DNA of 56,399 nt from Eubacterium sp. (lineage in GTDB: Bacteria; Bacillota; Clostridia; Lachnospirales; Lachnospiraceae). The notes under the pieces are model-generated. The model was not told where the DNA came from. It made no database searches and saw nothing but the letters and a program-made list of their open reading frames with translations. The DNA lies in the NCBI GenBank assembly GCA_017459675.1, contig JAFUCM010000014.1, positions 1-56,399 on the forward strand, in the 5' to 3' direction. Positions 45,230 through 54,601 of this stretch are shown here, in pieces; the first letter of the stretch is position 1, and every line of letters begins with the position of its first letter. The position numbers and the translations under genes are program-made.

Positions 45230-47194
45230 TCACAGAATCCGTGACTCCATCGTCAGAACTGCATCGTATGCTGTCCTTGTCGCATTGCGGATATTGGCGA
45301 CGCCGCCGGCATCTCCGATCACATAGGTATTGACGGGATCTTTTTCCATCAGCGTCTCTGCAAGTTTGTTCTCCGGTTTCAGCCCCAGCGCAATAATCAC
45401 ATCGTCACAGAAAATCTCCTCACGTCTGCCGTCATGCTCGACGACCACCTTGCCTTCAGCAAATTCCATGATTTTACTGCTGCCCTGCAGCTTAACGCCG
45501 GATAACTCCACCTCTTTAAAGAGCGACTCATATGCAAACATAAACAGGTTTGCACAGAATGCTTCTGTCGGGATCATGTCAATGACTGTAACCTCATGGC
45601 CTCTTCTCGCAAAATCAACTGCAGATTCTACGCCTGAGAGCCCACCGCCGCAGATCACGATCTTTTTCCCGAGGGTTGTTTCTTCTGTTTCCGCATTCTT
45701 CAGCATATGCACATGCGGCAGATCAATTCCGGTAATCGGCGGTTTCAGATAGGATGATCCTGTTGCTACAAATACAGCATCTGCCCCGATTGAATTCAAC
45801 AGTTCTTCTGTCGCCTCTGTATTCATCAGGATCTCTGCCCCGGACCGCTCTGTCATGCGGATCATATAATCCCGGTAACTGCGCATCAGCCATTTAAACG
45901 ACACAGCGCCCGCATCATTTAATTTGCCGCCAAGCCGGTCACTTTTTTCGATCAGCACAACTTCATGCCCACGGCCGGTAAGCGTCTGCACCGCCTGCAT
46001 GCCGGCCGGACCGGAACCGATCACAGCCACTTTTTTCTTCTGCACCGGCGGCTGAAGCAGTCTCGCTTCCGTCTCCATTCCCATTTCCGGATTCACCGCA
46101 CATCTTGCCGGAAGTCCGTGGAAAATTTTTCCGCAGCCGTCCATACACTTCAGACATGGACGGACTTCATCGGATTTTCCGCATGCCGCTTTGATGAACA
46201 ACTTCGGATCCGCCAGCGGTGACCGTGCAAAACCGATTACATCGGCATTTCCACTCTCCAGAATCTGCTCTGCATCTTCGAGATTCCAGATATTTCCCAC
46301 GCAGGTCACCGGAATCTGCAGCCGCTTCTTCAGACGTCCGCATGCTGCTTCGTTGATGCGATGCTCCATCATATACATCGGAGAGGTGTACATCCTCCCG
46401 TCCTTGTGAAAACAGTTGCCACGGGAGACGTGTGCCAGATCAATATATGGCTCTGCCGCCTCAAAAAAGCGGAAGCACTCCTCTTCTGTAATACCGCCTT
46501 CAATCATATCTGCCACACTGGCACGCAGTTCAATCGGTACATCTTCCCCGATGGCTTCACGCACCGCACGGATCAGTTCCAGCGGGAACCGCATGCGGTT
46601 CTCCAGAGAACCGCCGTATTCATCCGTGCGGTGGTTGGTCAAGGGGGATAACCATGTTGACAAATAGGCATTATGGCCGCCATGGATGAAAATCATATCA
46701 AATCCGGCCTTCAGAACACGCTTTGACACAGCGACCTGTCTCTGAATCAGCCAGTCCATATCTTCTCTTGTCATCCTTGTACAGGAAGCTGCTTCCAGTG
46801 AAGGGACCGGAATTTCCTCCGTCATGCCCGCAGATCCTTCAATATCCTTTGCGGACTGCAGATCCCCTCTGCCGGAATGTGAGAGTTCGTAAGCCAGCTT
46901 CGCGCCATACTTATGAACCTCGTCAGCCAGGAGCGACAGGCCCGGGATGAACCGGTCATGTGTTGTCTCCAGGTCGGCAAATTCACTGAGCTTCCGGTTG
47001 GTGTCGGTAATGCACCCCAGCACGATCATTCCTGCACCTGTGCGCGCCTGCATGCGGATGAAATTAATCATATCCTGCGTCACGCCGCCGTCACCATCCG
47101 CCAGACACGGAACAAACGGGGTCAGCTCAATCCTGTTCTTAATTATGAGTTTTCGCAGTTTCAGCGGCCGAAAAACATGTTTAAATGAATTCAT
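45230..47194 (-). CDS. Fe-S flavoenzyme A, Old Yellow Enzyme/2,4-dienoyl-CoA reductase type
   Basis: 654 residues in the classic three-part order. An FMN-binding TIM barrel covers residues 1-340. A 4Fe-4S cluster site follows: Cys347, 350, 354 and 365 in CLKCMDGCGKIFHGLPARC. Then come FAD- and NAD(P)H-binding Rossmann parts (VIGSGPAGMQAV about 391-402, VICGGGLSGVESA about 513-525). TNHRTDEYGGSLENRMRF is a family hallmark. The usual proton-donor Tyr of H-G-A-H-G-Y is shifted or lost: HGGHNAYL puts Ala176 at that site and Tyr177 next to it. Relatives reduce activated C=C bonds (dienoyl-CoA, enoates, bile-acid intermediates). It is 18 nt downstream of its paralogue. Confidence 0.9.
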   Translation of the reverse strand: MNSFKHVFRPLKLRKLIIKNRIELTPFVPCLADGDGGVTQDMINFIRMQARTGAGMIVLGCITDTNRKLSEFADLETTHDRFIPGLSLLADEVHKYGAKLAYELSHSGRGDLQSAKDIEGSAGMTEEIPVPSLEAASCTRMTREDMDWLIQRQVAVSKRVLKAGFDMIFIHGGHNAYLSTWLSPLTNHRTDEYGGSLENRMRFPLELIRAVREAIGEDVPIELRASVADMIEGGITEEECFRFFEAAEPYIDLAHVSRGNCFHKDGRMYTSPMYMMEHRINEAACGRLKKRLQIPVTCVGNIWNLEDAEQILESGNADVIGFARSPLADPKLFIKAACGKSDEVRPCLKCMDGCGKIFHGLPARCAVNPEMGMETEARLLQPPVQKKKVAVIGSGPAGMQAVQTLTGRGHEVVLIEKSDRLGGKLNDAGAVSFKWLMRSYRDYMIRMTERSGAEILMNTEATEELLNSIGADAVFVATGSSYLKPPITGIDLPHVHMLKNAETEETTLGKKIVICGGGLSGVESAVDFARRGHEVTVIDMIPTEAFCANLFMFAYESLFKEVELSGVKLQGSSKIMEFAEGKVVVEHDGRREEIFCDDVIIALGLKPENKLAETLMEKDPVNTYVIGDAGGVANIRNATRTAYDAVLTMESRIL

Positions 47195-47212
47195 TCGTCT
47201 GCTCCTGTATCT

Positions 47213-49171
47213 TTAAAGGGAAAACGCTTCCATTGCCAGAACCGCATCATATGCCGTCCGTGTCGCATTCCGGATGTTTTTAACTTCAGAAGCGTCTCCA
47301 ATGATAAATGTCCGGAACGGCTCCTTTTCATACAATCTGTCTCCGAGAGACCGGTCTGCCTTCAGACCGAGGGCGATGATGGTGTTGTCACACGGAATCA
47401 GTTCTTCAGCTCCGTCGTGATCAACCAGAACACCCCCTTCTGTGAATCGCAGGATCTTCCGGTCACCGAGCAGCTCCATATCTGTCTTTTTCACTTCGTG
47501 GAACAGCACTTCATACGCAAAGTCAAACAGACTATTGCAGAACATCTCCCGCGGAATCATATCAAGGACGGTCACTTTTTTACCCGACTTGGCGAGATCA
47601 ACGCCGAGTTCCACACCTGAGAGACCGCCGCCGCAGATGACGATCCGCTCTCCGAGCGCCTGCCGGTCTGCCTCTGCTTCCCGCAGCATCAGGACATTCG
47701 GATTGTCTATACCGGGGATCGGCGGCTTCAGGAAATCCGCTCCGGTTGCCACAAACACAGCATCCGGCTTCAATTCATTCACCAGCATTTCTGTTGCTTC
47801 TGTATTCAGGCGGATTTCGGCACCGCAGCGTTCTGTCGCGCGGATCATATAGTCTGTGTAATCCCGCATCAATCCTTTAAAGGATACGCAGCCGGCGTCA
47901 TGAAGCTTTCCGCCCAGACGGTCACTCTTTTCACAGAGCAATACTTCATGTCCTCTCGCTGTCAGTGACTGTGCAGCCTGCATGCCGGCGGGACCGCCCC
48001 CGATTACCAGTACTTTTTTCCTGTCAGCTGCAGGCTGCAGAAGTCTCGCCTCTGTTTCGTACCCCAGTTCCGGATTGACTGCACATCTTGCCGGCAGTCC
48101 GTGGAAGATTCTTCCGCATCCGTCCATACACTTCAGGCAGGGGCGCACGTCATCTTCTCTTCCGGCAGCTGATTTCCACACCATTTGCGGATCTGCCAGA
48201 AGGGATCTGCAGAAGCCGACCACATCGGCCTGGCCGCCGGCAATAATATCTTCTGCGTCCTGCAAGGTCCAGATATTTCCGACCACTGCGACCGGCATGT
48301 TCAGCACCTGCTTTGCCCGCTCCGAATATTTCACATTCTGCTTATGCTCCAGTGTGTACATCGGGGACGTACATACTCTGGAGTTCTCATGGAACACATT
48401 TCCCATAGAGAAGTGTGCCATATCCACAACATCTTCCAGTTCTTTGAGGAAGGTCAGACATTCCTCCATCGTCGCGCCATTGGGTGTGCGCTCTTCCGCA
48501 GAAACACGCATCTCGATCGGCACATCCGGACCGACTGCCTCACGCAGCGCCCGCGCCACTTCAAGCGGATAACGCAGTCTGTTTTCAAGACTTCCGCCAT
48601 ATTCATCAGTACGGTGATTTGTTTCCGGCGACATAAACGCCCCCATCAGGTTGTTATGCCCGACGTGCATAAAAATCTCGTCAAATCCCGCTTTCAGCGC
48701 GCGGAGGCTGGTTTTGATGAATTCTTCTTTGACCCAGTCCATATCCTCGCGCGTCATGATATTGCACACAGATTCCAGCGGCGGAATATCATTTTCCTCC
48801 CCGTTTTCCTCCAGAACCAGCGGACCCATAGACGGCATCCATCCTCTTCCGGAGTGACATACCTCATACGAAATCTTCGCGCCGTACTTATGTGCTTCAT
48901 CCGCCGCAAGAGACAAACCGGAGACAAACCGGTCCTCCAGAAAATCCAGGTCTGCATGACAGCACATACGGCGGTCCGGATCAATAATCGAACCCATAAT
49001 CAGATTCGATGCGCCGGTCCGCGCCTGTATCCGGATAAAATTGATCATATCCGGCTGCGGATAGCCCTGTGAATCGACCAGGCAGGGGACAAACGGCGTG
49101 AAAATGATTCTGTTTTTTAATGTCATTTTGCGCAGCCTGAGCGGCTGGAATACATGACTGTAACGATTCAT
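47213..49171 (-). CDS. Fe-S flavoenzyme B, paralogue of flavoenzyme A
   Basis: 652 residues with the same architecture as flavoenzyme A along its whole length, so the pair arose by duplication. FMN barrel 1-340; cluster ligands Cys345, 348, 352 and 363 (CLKCMDGCGRIFHGLPARC); FAD site VIGGGPAGMQAAQSL and NAD(P)H site VICGGGLSGVELGV. The segment matching the proton-donor loop reads HVGHNNLM, with Asn at the Tyr position and no Tyr near it, so the catalytic mechanism probably differs from standard enoate reductases. The two proteins may form a heteromer or act on successive intermediates. It starts 41 nt after the transketolase C gene. Confidence 0.9.
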   Translation of the reverse strand: MNRYSHVFQPLRLRKMTLKNRIIFTPFVPCLVDSQGYPQPDMINFIRIQARTGASNLIMGSIIDPDRRMCCHADLDFLEDRFVSGLSLAADEAHKYGAKISYEVCHSGRGWMPSMGPLVLEENGEENDIPPLESVCNIMTREDMDWVKEEFIKTSLRALKAGFDEIFMHVGHNNLMGAFMSPETNHRTDEYGGSLENRLRYPLEVARALREAVGPDVPIEMRVSAEERTPNGATMEECLTFLKELEDVVDMAHFSMGNVFHENSRVCTSPMYTLEHKQNVKYSERAKQVLNMPVAVVGNIWTLQDAEDIIAGGQADVVGFCRSLLADPQMVWKSAAGREDDVRPCLKCMDGCGRIFHGLPARCAVNPELGYETEARLLQPAADRKKVLVIGGGPAGMQAAQSLTARGHEVLLCEKSDRLGGKLHDAGCVSFKGLMRDYTDYMIRATERCGAEIRLNTEATEMLVNELKPDAVFVATGADFLKPPIPGIDNPNVLMLREAEADRQALGERIVICGGGLSGVELGVDLAKSGKKVTVLDMIPREMFCNSLFDFAYEVLFHEVKKTDMELLGDRKILRFTEGGVLVDHDGAEELIPCDNTIIALGLKADRSLGDRLYEKEPFRTFIIGDASEVKNIRNATRTAYDAVLAMEAFSL

Positions 49172-49212
49172 GTCTCTTCTCCTGTTGTTCCCGGCACCCC
49201 GGTAAACTATCT

Positions 49213-50169
49213 TTATGCAAGCATTTCCTTCACTGCTTTAACGAGTGCTTCCGCATCGTATCCGTATTTATGCTGCAGTTCTGCACCGGAACCGAATCCT
49301 GCATAAACCTGCGGAATGCCCATTCTGCGGAATTTCTCCGGCATTGTGCAGTGGTCGGTATATACATCTGAGATTGCGGATGCGAGTCCGCCCGTCATCA
49401 GGTGATCCTCAAGTACGATGACTTTTCCCGTCTTCTCTGAAAGGCTGAGCACCAGTTCCTCGTCGATCGGTTTGATCGAATACATATCAGCGATTGTGAT
49501 CTCGATGCCTTCCTTTTCCAGCTCAACAGCTGCATCCATTGCTTCGCCGACCATCTCGCCGTGCGCAAAAACGGTAAGGTCTTTTCCCTCACGGACTACA
49601 AGACCTTTTCCGATCTTATAGTGGACCTGTTCTGCATCATAGATGACACGGTCCTTCTTGCCCTGCGCCAGGCGGATGTACATCGGTCCGTCCCATGTCA
49701 TGGACTGTTCCAGAAGCTGCGGGATCATATTCGGATCCGCCACGGAAATCACGGTCATGTTTACGAGTGAACGCATGATGGAGATATCCTCCATCGCATT
49801 GTGGGTTGATCCGCCGCCGGAGGTGAGGCCGCCGCCTGTTCCGATCAGGCGGACCGGCAGATTCTGATAGCAGATTGCCGTACGTACCTGCTCGCACGCG
49901 CGCATGGTCATAAACGGGATCATTCCTGTTACAAAACAGATATTGCCTGCAAGTGCAAGGCCCGCCGCTGTGCCCATAACGTTCTGCTCTGCGATGCCGA
50001 CATCAACAAAACGGTCTGCATGATCTTTCTTATACGGTCCCAGAAAACCGCCCGTGTCAGCCGTCAGTACCCATACGTTGTCGAAACGGGATGCAAGCTC
50101 CTCGAGCTTTCTTCCGGTATTATCACGTCCTGATGCAAAAATCGCGTCGAAATTGAACGAAACCTTCAT
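49213..50169 (-). CDS. Transketolase, C-terminal subunit
   Basis: 318 residues from ATG 50169, which overlaps the stop of the N subunit as TAATG, a sign of coupled translation. It contains the pyrimidine-binding domain (RFVDVGIAEQNVMGTAAGLA with the catalytic Glu of ThDP activation, TGGGLTSGGGSTHNAMEDI) and the C-terminal domain (VVREGKDLTVFAHGEMVGEA, VLEDHLMTGGLASAI). With the N subunit it makes a complete ThDP enzyme moving two-carbon ketol units between sugar phosphates or analogues. Split transketolases are normal in clostridia; its place inside this operon suggests a dedicated substrate. Confidence 0.93.
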   Translation of the reverse strand: MKVSFNFDAIFASGRDNTGRKLEELASRFDNVWVLTADTGGFLGPYKKDHADRFVDVGIAEQNVMGTAAGLALAGNICFVTGMIPFMTMRACEQVRTAICYQNLPVRLIGTGGGLTSGGGSTHNAMEDISIMRSLVNMTVISVADPNMIPQLLEQSMTWDGPMYIRLAQGKKDRVIYDAEQVHYKIGKGLVVREGKDLTVFAHGEMVGEAMDAAVELEKEGIEITIADMYSIKPIDEELVLSLSEKTGKVIVLEDHLMTGGLASAISDVYTDHCTMPEKFRRMGIPQVYAGFGSGAELQHKYGYDAEALVKAVKEMLA

Positions 50170-51038
50170 TATGCCATTTCCTCCTTCTCTGCATTCCATG
50201 CAGCTTCTACGTCAGCAAGCGCGCGCTCCATATCCTCTGTTCCCAGCGTTCCGGAATGCCATCCCAGAGACCGCTCCATGAAGGAAACGCCTTTTCCTTT
50301 CAGGGTGTTGCACACGATCATGGTCGGCTTATCTCCGGACGGATCCGGAATTGCGTCCAGCGCATTTACGATCTGTTCCATATCATTTCCGTCTTCGACT
50401 TCAATGACATTCCATCCGAATGCACGCCATTTATCTGCGTATGGATCCATCGACATATATTTATCTTCTGTATAGAACGTCATGGTCTGATGATTGCGGT
50501 CAACCAGTCCGACGATATTCCCAAGCTTGTAGGAACTGCTGAGCATTGCTGCCTCCCAGACAGAACCTTCGCCAGTCTCGCCGTCGCCCATCAGGCAGAA
50601 TACGCGATAGTTTTCACCCTTGCTCTTTGCGTGAATTGCGAGGCCGTTCGCCATGGCAAGTCCCTGGCCGAGGGAGCCGGAAGAGCACTCCAGCGCCGGA
50701 AGCTGTACGCGGCACGGATGCATGCCGAATTTGGAATCCAGCTTGCCATATGTAGAGATGATTTCGTCATAATCAAAGAATCCGCGCAGCGACATCGCGA
50801 TGTACATTGCGAGGGCACCGTGTCCCTTTGACATGATAAAGCGGTCTCTCTCGGGCCATGCCAGATCCTCCGGATTGCATTTGATCTTATAATTCCAGAG
50901 TGCCACGAGCATCTCGGTCATCGAAAGGTCACCGCCGATATGTACCGAGCCACTGTAGGAGCCGCAGAACTTCAGCAGCTTCATCCGCATCTCGTATGCC
51001 AGTTCTTTTAAAGAAAAAATCTCCTTTGTTGTAGCCAT
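50169..51038 (-). CDS. Transketolase, N-terminal subunit
   Basis: 289 residues from ATG 51038 (MATTKEIFSLKEL) with AGGAGG 9 nt upstream; the frame runs further upstream into the control region and is not used. It carries the ThDP pyrophosphate and Mg site CLMGDGETGEGSVWEA with NHQ in VDRNHQTM, the DRFIMSKGHGALAMY segment with its substrate-phosphate His, and SGSLGQGLAMANG. It is the first gene of the catabolic operon and is read divergently from the AraC regulator. Confidence 0.93.
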   Translation of the reverse strand: MATTKEIFSLKELAYEMRMKLLKFCGSYSGSVHIGGDLSMTEMLVALWNYKIKCNPEDLAWPERDRFIMSKGHGALAMYIAMSLRGFFDYDEIISTYGKLDSKFGMHPCRVQLPALECSSGSLGQGLAMANGLAIHAKSKGENYRVFCLMGDGETGEGSVWEAAMLSSSYKLGNIVGLVDRNHQTMTFYTEDKYMSMDPYADKWRAFGWNVIEVEDGNDMEQIVNALDAIPDPSGDKPTMIVCNTLKGKGVSFMERSLGWHSGTLGTEDMERALADVEAAWNAEKEEMA

Positions 51039-51269
51039 TGAACAGTTCCTCCTATTTTGTTTTTGGTTCCGGCTGTTTGAAACACTTGGTTGTATTGACA
51101 ACTTTTTTTGCAAATGCAATAATAAATCAACTGCAAATTTCACAAATTTAATAGAGTATTTTTATTATTTTCCTATATTTTATACATGTATCCGGTCTGC
51201 GTCTTTACCATCCCATGACATTTGACATGCATTCTATGGCAGATTTTTGTAGTTTTGCAGGAGGCCGCT
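51039..51269. promoter_or_regulatory. Divergent control region of the catabolic operon and AraC regulator
   Basis: An AT-rich 231-nt gap. A good plus-strand promoter (TTGACA 51095-51100, 17 nt, AATAAT 51118-51123) can drive the AraC gene with a leader of about 140 nt. A direct repeat TGCAAAT (51109-51115 and 51132-51138, 23 nt apart) overlaps it and may be a regulator site. For the operon on the minus strand only a weak TATAAA (about 51184-51179) is seen, as expected for an activator-dependent promoter. Confidence 0.5.
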
Positions 51270-52184
51270 ATGGATCCAAACCCGAATATTCAATATCTCT
51301 GCTCCTACGTCACAGAATTTTCCTGGCTGACTGCAGATATTTCTATTTTGAATTTTGCTTCTATGGGAGACTTTCTGATCAATCTTCCGCACGAACACCC
51401 CTTCCGGGAGCTTCTTTATCTGGAGTCCGGCACGCTGCAGGTTCAGATCTGCGGTGATACATTTGAAATGCAAAAAGGAGATCTGCTGTATATTAACAGT
51501 CAGATCCCCCATATTGTTTCATCTGCGGGAGATGATCCTCCCATCACTTATAACACCTCGTTTTTGCTTTCACACCGCGCAAATATTGAAAAGATTCCTT
51601 CCGCGTGGACAGATGATGAAACAAGTCTCATCCGTCCGCTGCTGGATCAGGATTATCTCTATGCGCATGACACAGCCGCCTGCGGCGAACAGATTCAGGC
51701 AATCAAGGAAGCGATTGCGCTTCACCGGCGCGGAGATTTTGTACGTGTCCGGAATCACATTTCCAACCTGTTCATCGGCGCGCTGCAGTCTTTTACAAGA
51801 TTAGCACCGGATCCGCGCTATCATGAGACCATTACCGGAGAATACTCCTATAACGCCTCGAAGATACTCCTGTATCTGCACGAACATTTCACCGAGGGAC
51901 TGACACTGGCTTCTGTAGCAGAGGCACTCCACTACTCACCGCGGCAGTGCCAGCGCCTGATCCAGGAATCCATGGGCATCAGCTTCTCGGAGCTGCTGCA
52001 GGATCTGCAGCTTTCCTATGCCAAGACCCTGCTCCGCACAACCGACGAAAGCCTCGAAACTGTCAGTGAGCGTTCCGGCTTCAGCAACAGCAGAAATTTC
52101 TATCACCATTTTAAGCAGCATGAGAGTGTATCTCCCTCCCAGTACCGGAAGCTTTACAGGCTGCGGAACTGTACTGAGGCGTAA
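51270..52184 (+). CDS. AraC-family transcriptional regulator with a cupin sensor domain
   Basis: 304 residues from ATG 51270 (MDPNPNIQYL), chosen for AGGAGG 5 nt upstream rather than the ATG at 51222. The N-terminal 110 residues form a cupin-like ligand pocket (HEHPFRELLYLESGTLQVQI, GDLLYINSQIPHIVSSAG). The C-terminal 100 residues are a double helix-turn-helix (EGLTLASVAEALHYSPRQCQ and LETVSERSGFSNSRNFYHHF). It is placed divergently to the transketolase operon, so it probably activates it when a pathway compound binds. It ends 8 nt from the converging dehydrogenase gene. Confidence 0.92.
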   Translation: MDPNPNIQYLCSYVTEFSWLTADISILNFASMGDFLINLPHEHPFRELLYLESGTLQVQICGDTFEMQKGDLLYINSQIPHIVSSAGDDPPITYNTSFLLSHRANIEKIPSAWTDDETSLIRPLLDQDYLYAHDTAACGEQIQAIKEAIALHRRGDFVRVRNHISNLFIGALQSFTRLAPDPRYHETITGEYSYNASKILLYLHEHFTEGLTLASVAEALHYSPRQCQRLIQESMGISFSELLQDLQLSYAKTLLRTTDESLETVSERSGFSNSRNFYHHFKQHESVSPSQYRKLYRLRNCTEA

Positions 52185-52192
52185 GCACTCAT

Positions 52193-53293
52193 TCAACACG
52201 GAGCTGCCGCATTCAGCTGCAGGACCGCCTTGATACATTTTCCGCTGCCGGAATCGGCAAACGCCTCATTTATTTCCTCAAACGGATAGGTTTTGATCAA
52301 ACGGTCGACCGGGAAGCGTCCCTGCCGGTAAGCCTCGATCAGCTGCGGAATAAACTGCTGCGGATTGGAGTCTCCCTCGCTGACCCCCTTAATCGTGCGG
52401 GCACAGAGATCAAATGAACCCAGCGTCAGCTGAAAACCGCCGCCGGCAATTGCGATGGAGCCGGTAAAGGTAAGACTGTTTAAGAGAGAAGCTATCATCC
52501 GTCCGTTTCCGGATGTATCAACTGCATAATCCACCCCGCCGCCGGCCGTCTGCATGATTGCTTCGGTCAGATCCTCCACTTCTTTCCGGTTGATGGTATG
52601 CGTTGCGCCGAGTTCTTTTGCCAGCTCCAGGCTTGCCGGATTTCCGCCCACTGCGATGATTTTCGCACAGCCACAGAGTTTGCCGGCCATGATCGCGCAC
52701 ATGCCGACCGTTCCGCACCCTCCTACAACCAGCGAGGAGCCGAATTCCGGTTTCAGCGAATTCAGAACAATTCCAGCGCCGGTCTGGACGCCGCATCCAA
52801 ATGGCGCCGCAACGGCAAAATCGATATCCTCAGGAATATGTACGGCACTTCTCTGGCTTACAAGGGCATATCCGGCAAAGGAAGACTGCGAGAAAAATGA
52901 GCTCACCTTTTCTCCCTGCCACATAATCCTGTGCGCACCATCCGGATAGACCCCGAAAAAGTTAATTTCATTCATTCGCTCACAGGCATAGGGACGGCCC
53001 GCGATGCAGGCCTTACAGGTTCCGCAGCTCGCATAGGTCAGACAGACTGCATCCCCTTCCTGAAATCCGGTTACCCCTGCGCCGACTTTTTCTACGATTC
53101 CCGCACCCTCATGTCCAAGCACTGCCGGAAATGAGAACGGAAGCACACCGCTGCGTCCGGCTTCATCTGTGTGGCATACACCCGCCGCCTCAATCCGCAC
53201 CAGAATTTCGTCTGCTTTCGGCTCAGCGAGTTCAACCTCTGTAAATTCAAACGGTGTTTCTTTTTCTTTCGTAATTGCTGCTCTGATCTTCAT
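52193..53293 (-). CDS. Zinc-dependent alcohol dehydrogenase, class III/aryl-alcohol type
   Basis: 366 residues. Catalytic zinc ligands lie in AAGVCHTDEAG and LGHEGAGIVEKVG, and in FGCGVQTGAG. The structural zinc quartet is CGTCKACIAGRPYAC. The Rossmann loop VVGGCGTVGMCAIMAGKLCG marks NAD binding. The order resembles benzyl- or aryl-alcohol dehydrogenases and class III enzymes, acting on primary alcohols or aldehydes. It follows the other dehydrogenase gene by 14 nt in the same transcript. Confidence 0.88.
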   Translation of the reverse strand: MKIRAAITKEKETPFEFTEVELAEPKADEILVRIEAAGVCHTDEAGRSGVLPFSFPAVLGHEGAGIVEKVGAGVTGFQEGDAVCLTYASCGTCKACIAGRPYACERMNEINFFGVYPDGAHRIMWQGEKVSSFFSQSSFAGYALVSQRSAVHIPEDIDFAVAAPFGCGVQTGAGIVLNSLKPEFGSSLVVGGCGTVGMCAIMAGKLCGCAKIIAVGGNPASLELAKELGATHTINRKEVEDLTEAIMQTAGGGVDYAVDTSGNGRMIASLLNSLTFTGSIAIAGGGFQLTLGSFDLCARTIKGVSEGDSNPQQFIPQLIEAYRQGRFPVDRLIKTYPFEEINEAFADSGSGKCIKAVLQLNAAAPC

Positions 53294-53307
53294 AGTCCCT
53301 CTCCTTT

Positions 53308-54360
53308 TTAGAATGTAACAATCCCCTTGATGTAATCCGGTTCCGGATGTGCCAGCATTTCAAACGCTGCCTGAATCTGCTCAAATTTGAATTCATGTGA
53401 AATCAATTCGTTGCATGGCAGACGTCCGTCCATGTAGGACGCAATTCCCTCCAGCATATTGTCGCGCGGCCGCGGCGCAATTGTCGGATGTGTCGCAATC
53501 AGCGCAGGCGTCCGCTGCATCAGGTTAAATGCCAGGCTCTTCGGGAAAATTTCCTCCCGGCTGTAGACAGAAGGGATCAACACTTTTCCGACGCCCCGGA
53601 ATGTCCCGTCAAACTGCGCCATACCGCCCACATGCGGTTCGCGAATGATTTTGCAGGCCGTATCGAGGCCCTTCAGAGAACCTGTGATCTCAACAATAAC
53701 ATCAAAGAACCGCCCGTCCGTCATTTCCCAGGCAAGATCATCAATTTCTCCTTGCCGCGGATTCAGAACATGTGTGGCGCCATATTTTTTTGCCAGCTCC
53801 AGCTTATTATCCAGAAGATCGATCGCTGTCAGTTTCTTCGCGCCGCTTTTCCGAAGCCCGGCGATAACCATCAGACCCATAAAGCCGCAGCCGACCACGG
53901 CAATATTCTCCCCGTACTGGCATGTGGCTTCCTTTACGATATTAACGATACAGCCGAGCGGCTCTGCACAGCAGTATTTTACAGGTTTGTCTCCGACGGG
54001 AATTTCGCAGAATGAGCGGTTATCATCTTTCATCACAATATATTCCCGGAAACCGCCGCCGAATCCGCCGACATATTCACCGACATGAAAATTCCGGACA
54101 GCTTTACCCACTTCTATAACTTCTGCGATTGGTTCATGTCCGACATCCATCGGAAATGACGGTTCTCCGACGCCGAGCCGCTCGAATCCGTATTTTGAAA
54201 CGGAGATCCCCATCACGCCCAGAAATGCCGGAAGATCCGTATGGCACATTCCGACAGAAATCGTTTTCAGCAATACCTCATCGTCTGCAAGCGGCGGCAG
54301 TTCTTCATCAAATAGTTCCACCCGCATCGGCCCGACAACCATCGCTTTTCTATATTTCAT
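53308..54360 (-). CDS. Medium-chain dehydrogenase without structural zinc site
   Basis: 350 residues from ATG 54360, with GGGG 5 nt upstream; the GTG at 54366 is a poorer choice. It keeps the catalytic zinc region (VGMCHTDLPAF, VGHEPIAEVIEVG and CAEPLGCIVN) and the NAD fold (VVGCGFMGLMVIAGL). The loop that normally holds the four structural Cys is replaced by GEYVGGFGGGFREYI. This short-loop type occurs in sugar and polyol dehydrogenases of several bacteria. First gene of a two-gene unit with the class III-like dehydrogenase; a terminator separates it from the isomerase gene. Confidence 0.85.
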   Translation of the reverse strand: MKYRKAMVVGPMRVELFDEELPPLADDEVLLKTISVGMCHTDLPAFLGVMGISVSKYGFERLGVGEPSFPMDVGHEPIAEVIEVGKAVRNFHVGEYVGGFGGGFREYIVMKDDNRSFCEIPVGDKPVKYCCAEPLGCIVNIVKEATCQYGENIAVVGCGFMGLMVIAGLRKSGAKKLTAIDLLDNKLELAKKYGATHVLNPRQGEIDDLAWEMTDGRFFDVIVEITGSLKGLDTACKIIREPHVGGMAQFDGTFRGVGKVLIPSVYSREEIFPKSLAFNLMQRTPALIATHPTIAPRPRDNMLEGIASYMDGRLPCNELISHEFKFEQIQAAFEMLAHPEPDYIKGIVTF

Positions 54361-54423
54361 CGACACACCCCTTTCTGTAAAACCCGGTTACATTTCCAAA
54401 TACATCTTTTCCTGCAGTTTTAC

Positions 54424-54485
54424 TATATAAAAAGAGCCGGAGACACACTACGTAAAATCAGGACAATTTTACGGTTGTCTCCGGC
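54424..54485 (-). terminator. Rho-independent terminator after the isomerase gene
   Basis: GCCGGAGACA (54436-54445) pairs with TGTCTCCGGC (54476-54485), and CGTAAAAT with ATTTTACG inside it, making a long stem of about 18 bp. On the minus strand TCTTTTTATAT follows. It ends transcripts of the isomerase gene before the dehydrogenase pair. Confidence 0.85.
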
Positions 54486-54502
54486 ATAATTTTGTGGTTA
54501 TG

Positions 54503-54601
54503 TCAGTATTTATTTCGTTTGCTGTGCTTTGGCGCCATCTGCAGAGGTGTGGCTTCTCCACCCGGGTTCAGTTCCGCCCCTGCGACAATCCTGCCGCGCA
54601 T
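54503..54601 (-). CDS. Possible 32-residue small protein between isomerase gene and terminator
   Basis: An ATG-started frame encodes a short basic peptide ending QMAPKHSKRNKY just before the terminator. A GGTG lies directly in front of the ATG, too close to be a normal ribosome binding site. Composition (Gly, Ala, Lys, Arg) is not that of the neighbouring genes. It may be only a 3' untranslated stretch. Confidence 0.2.
   Translation of the reverse strand: MRGRIVAGAELNPGGEATPLQMAPKHSKRNKY

Noticed and set aside
51039..51143. 35-residue N-terminal extension of the transketolase N subunit
   Set aside because: It lies in the AT-rich control region and lacks a ribosome binding site; AGGAGG directly precedes the internal ATG at 51038.
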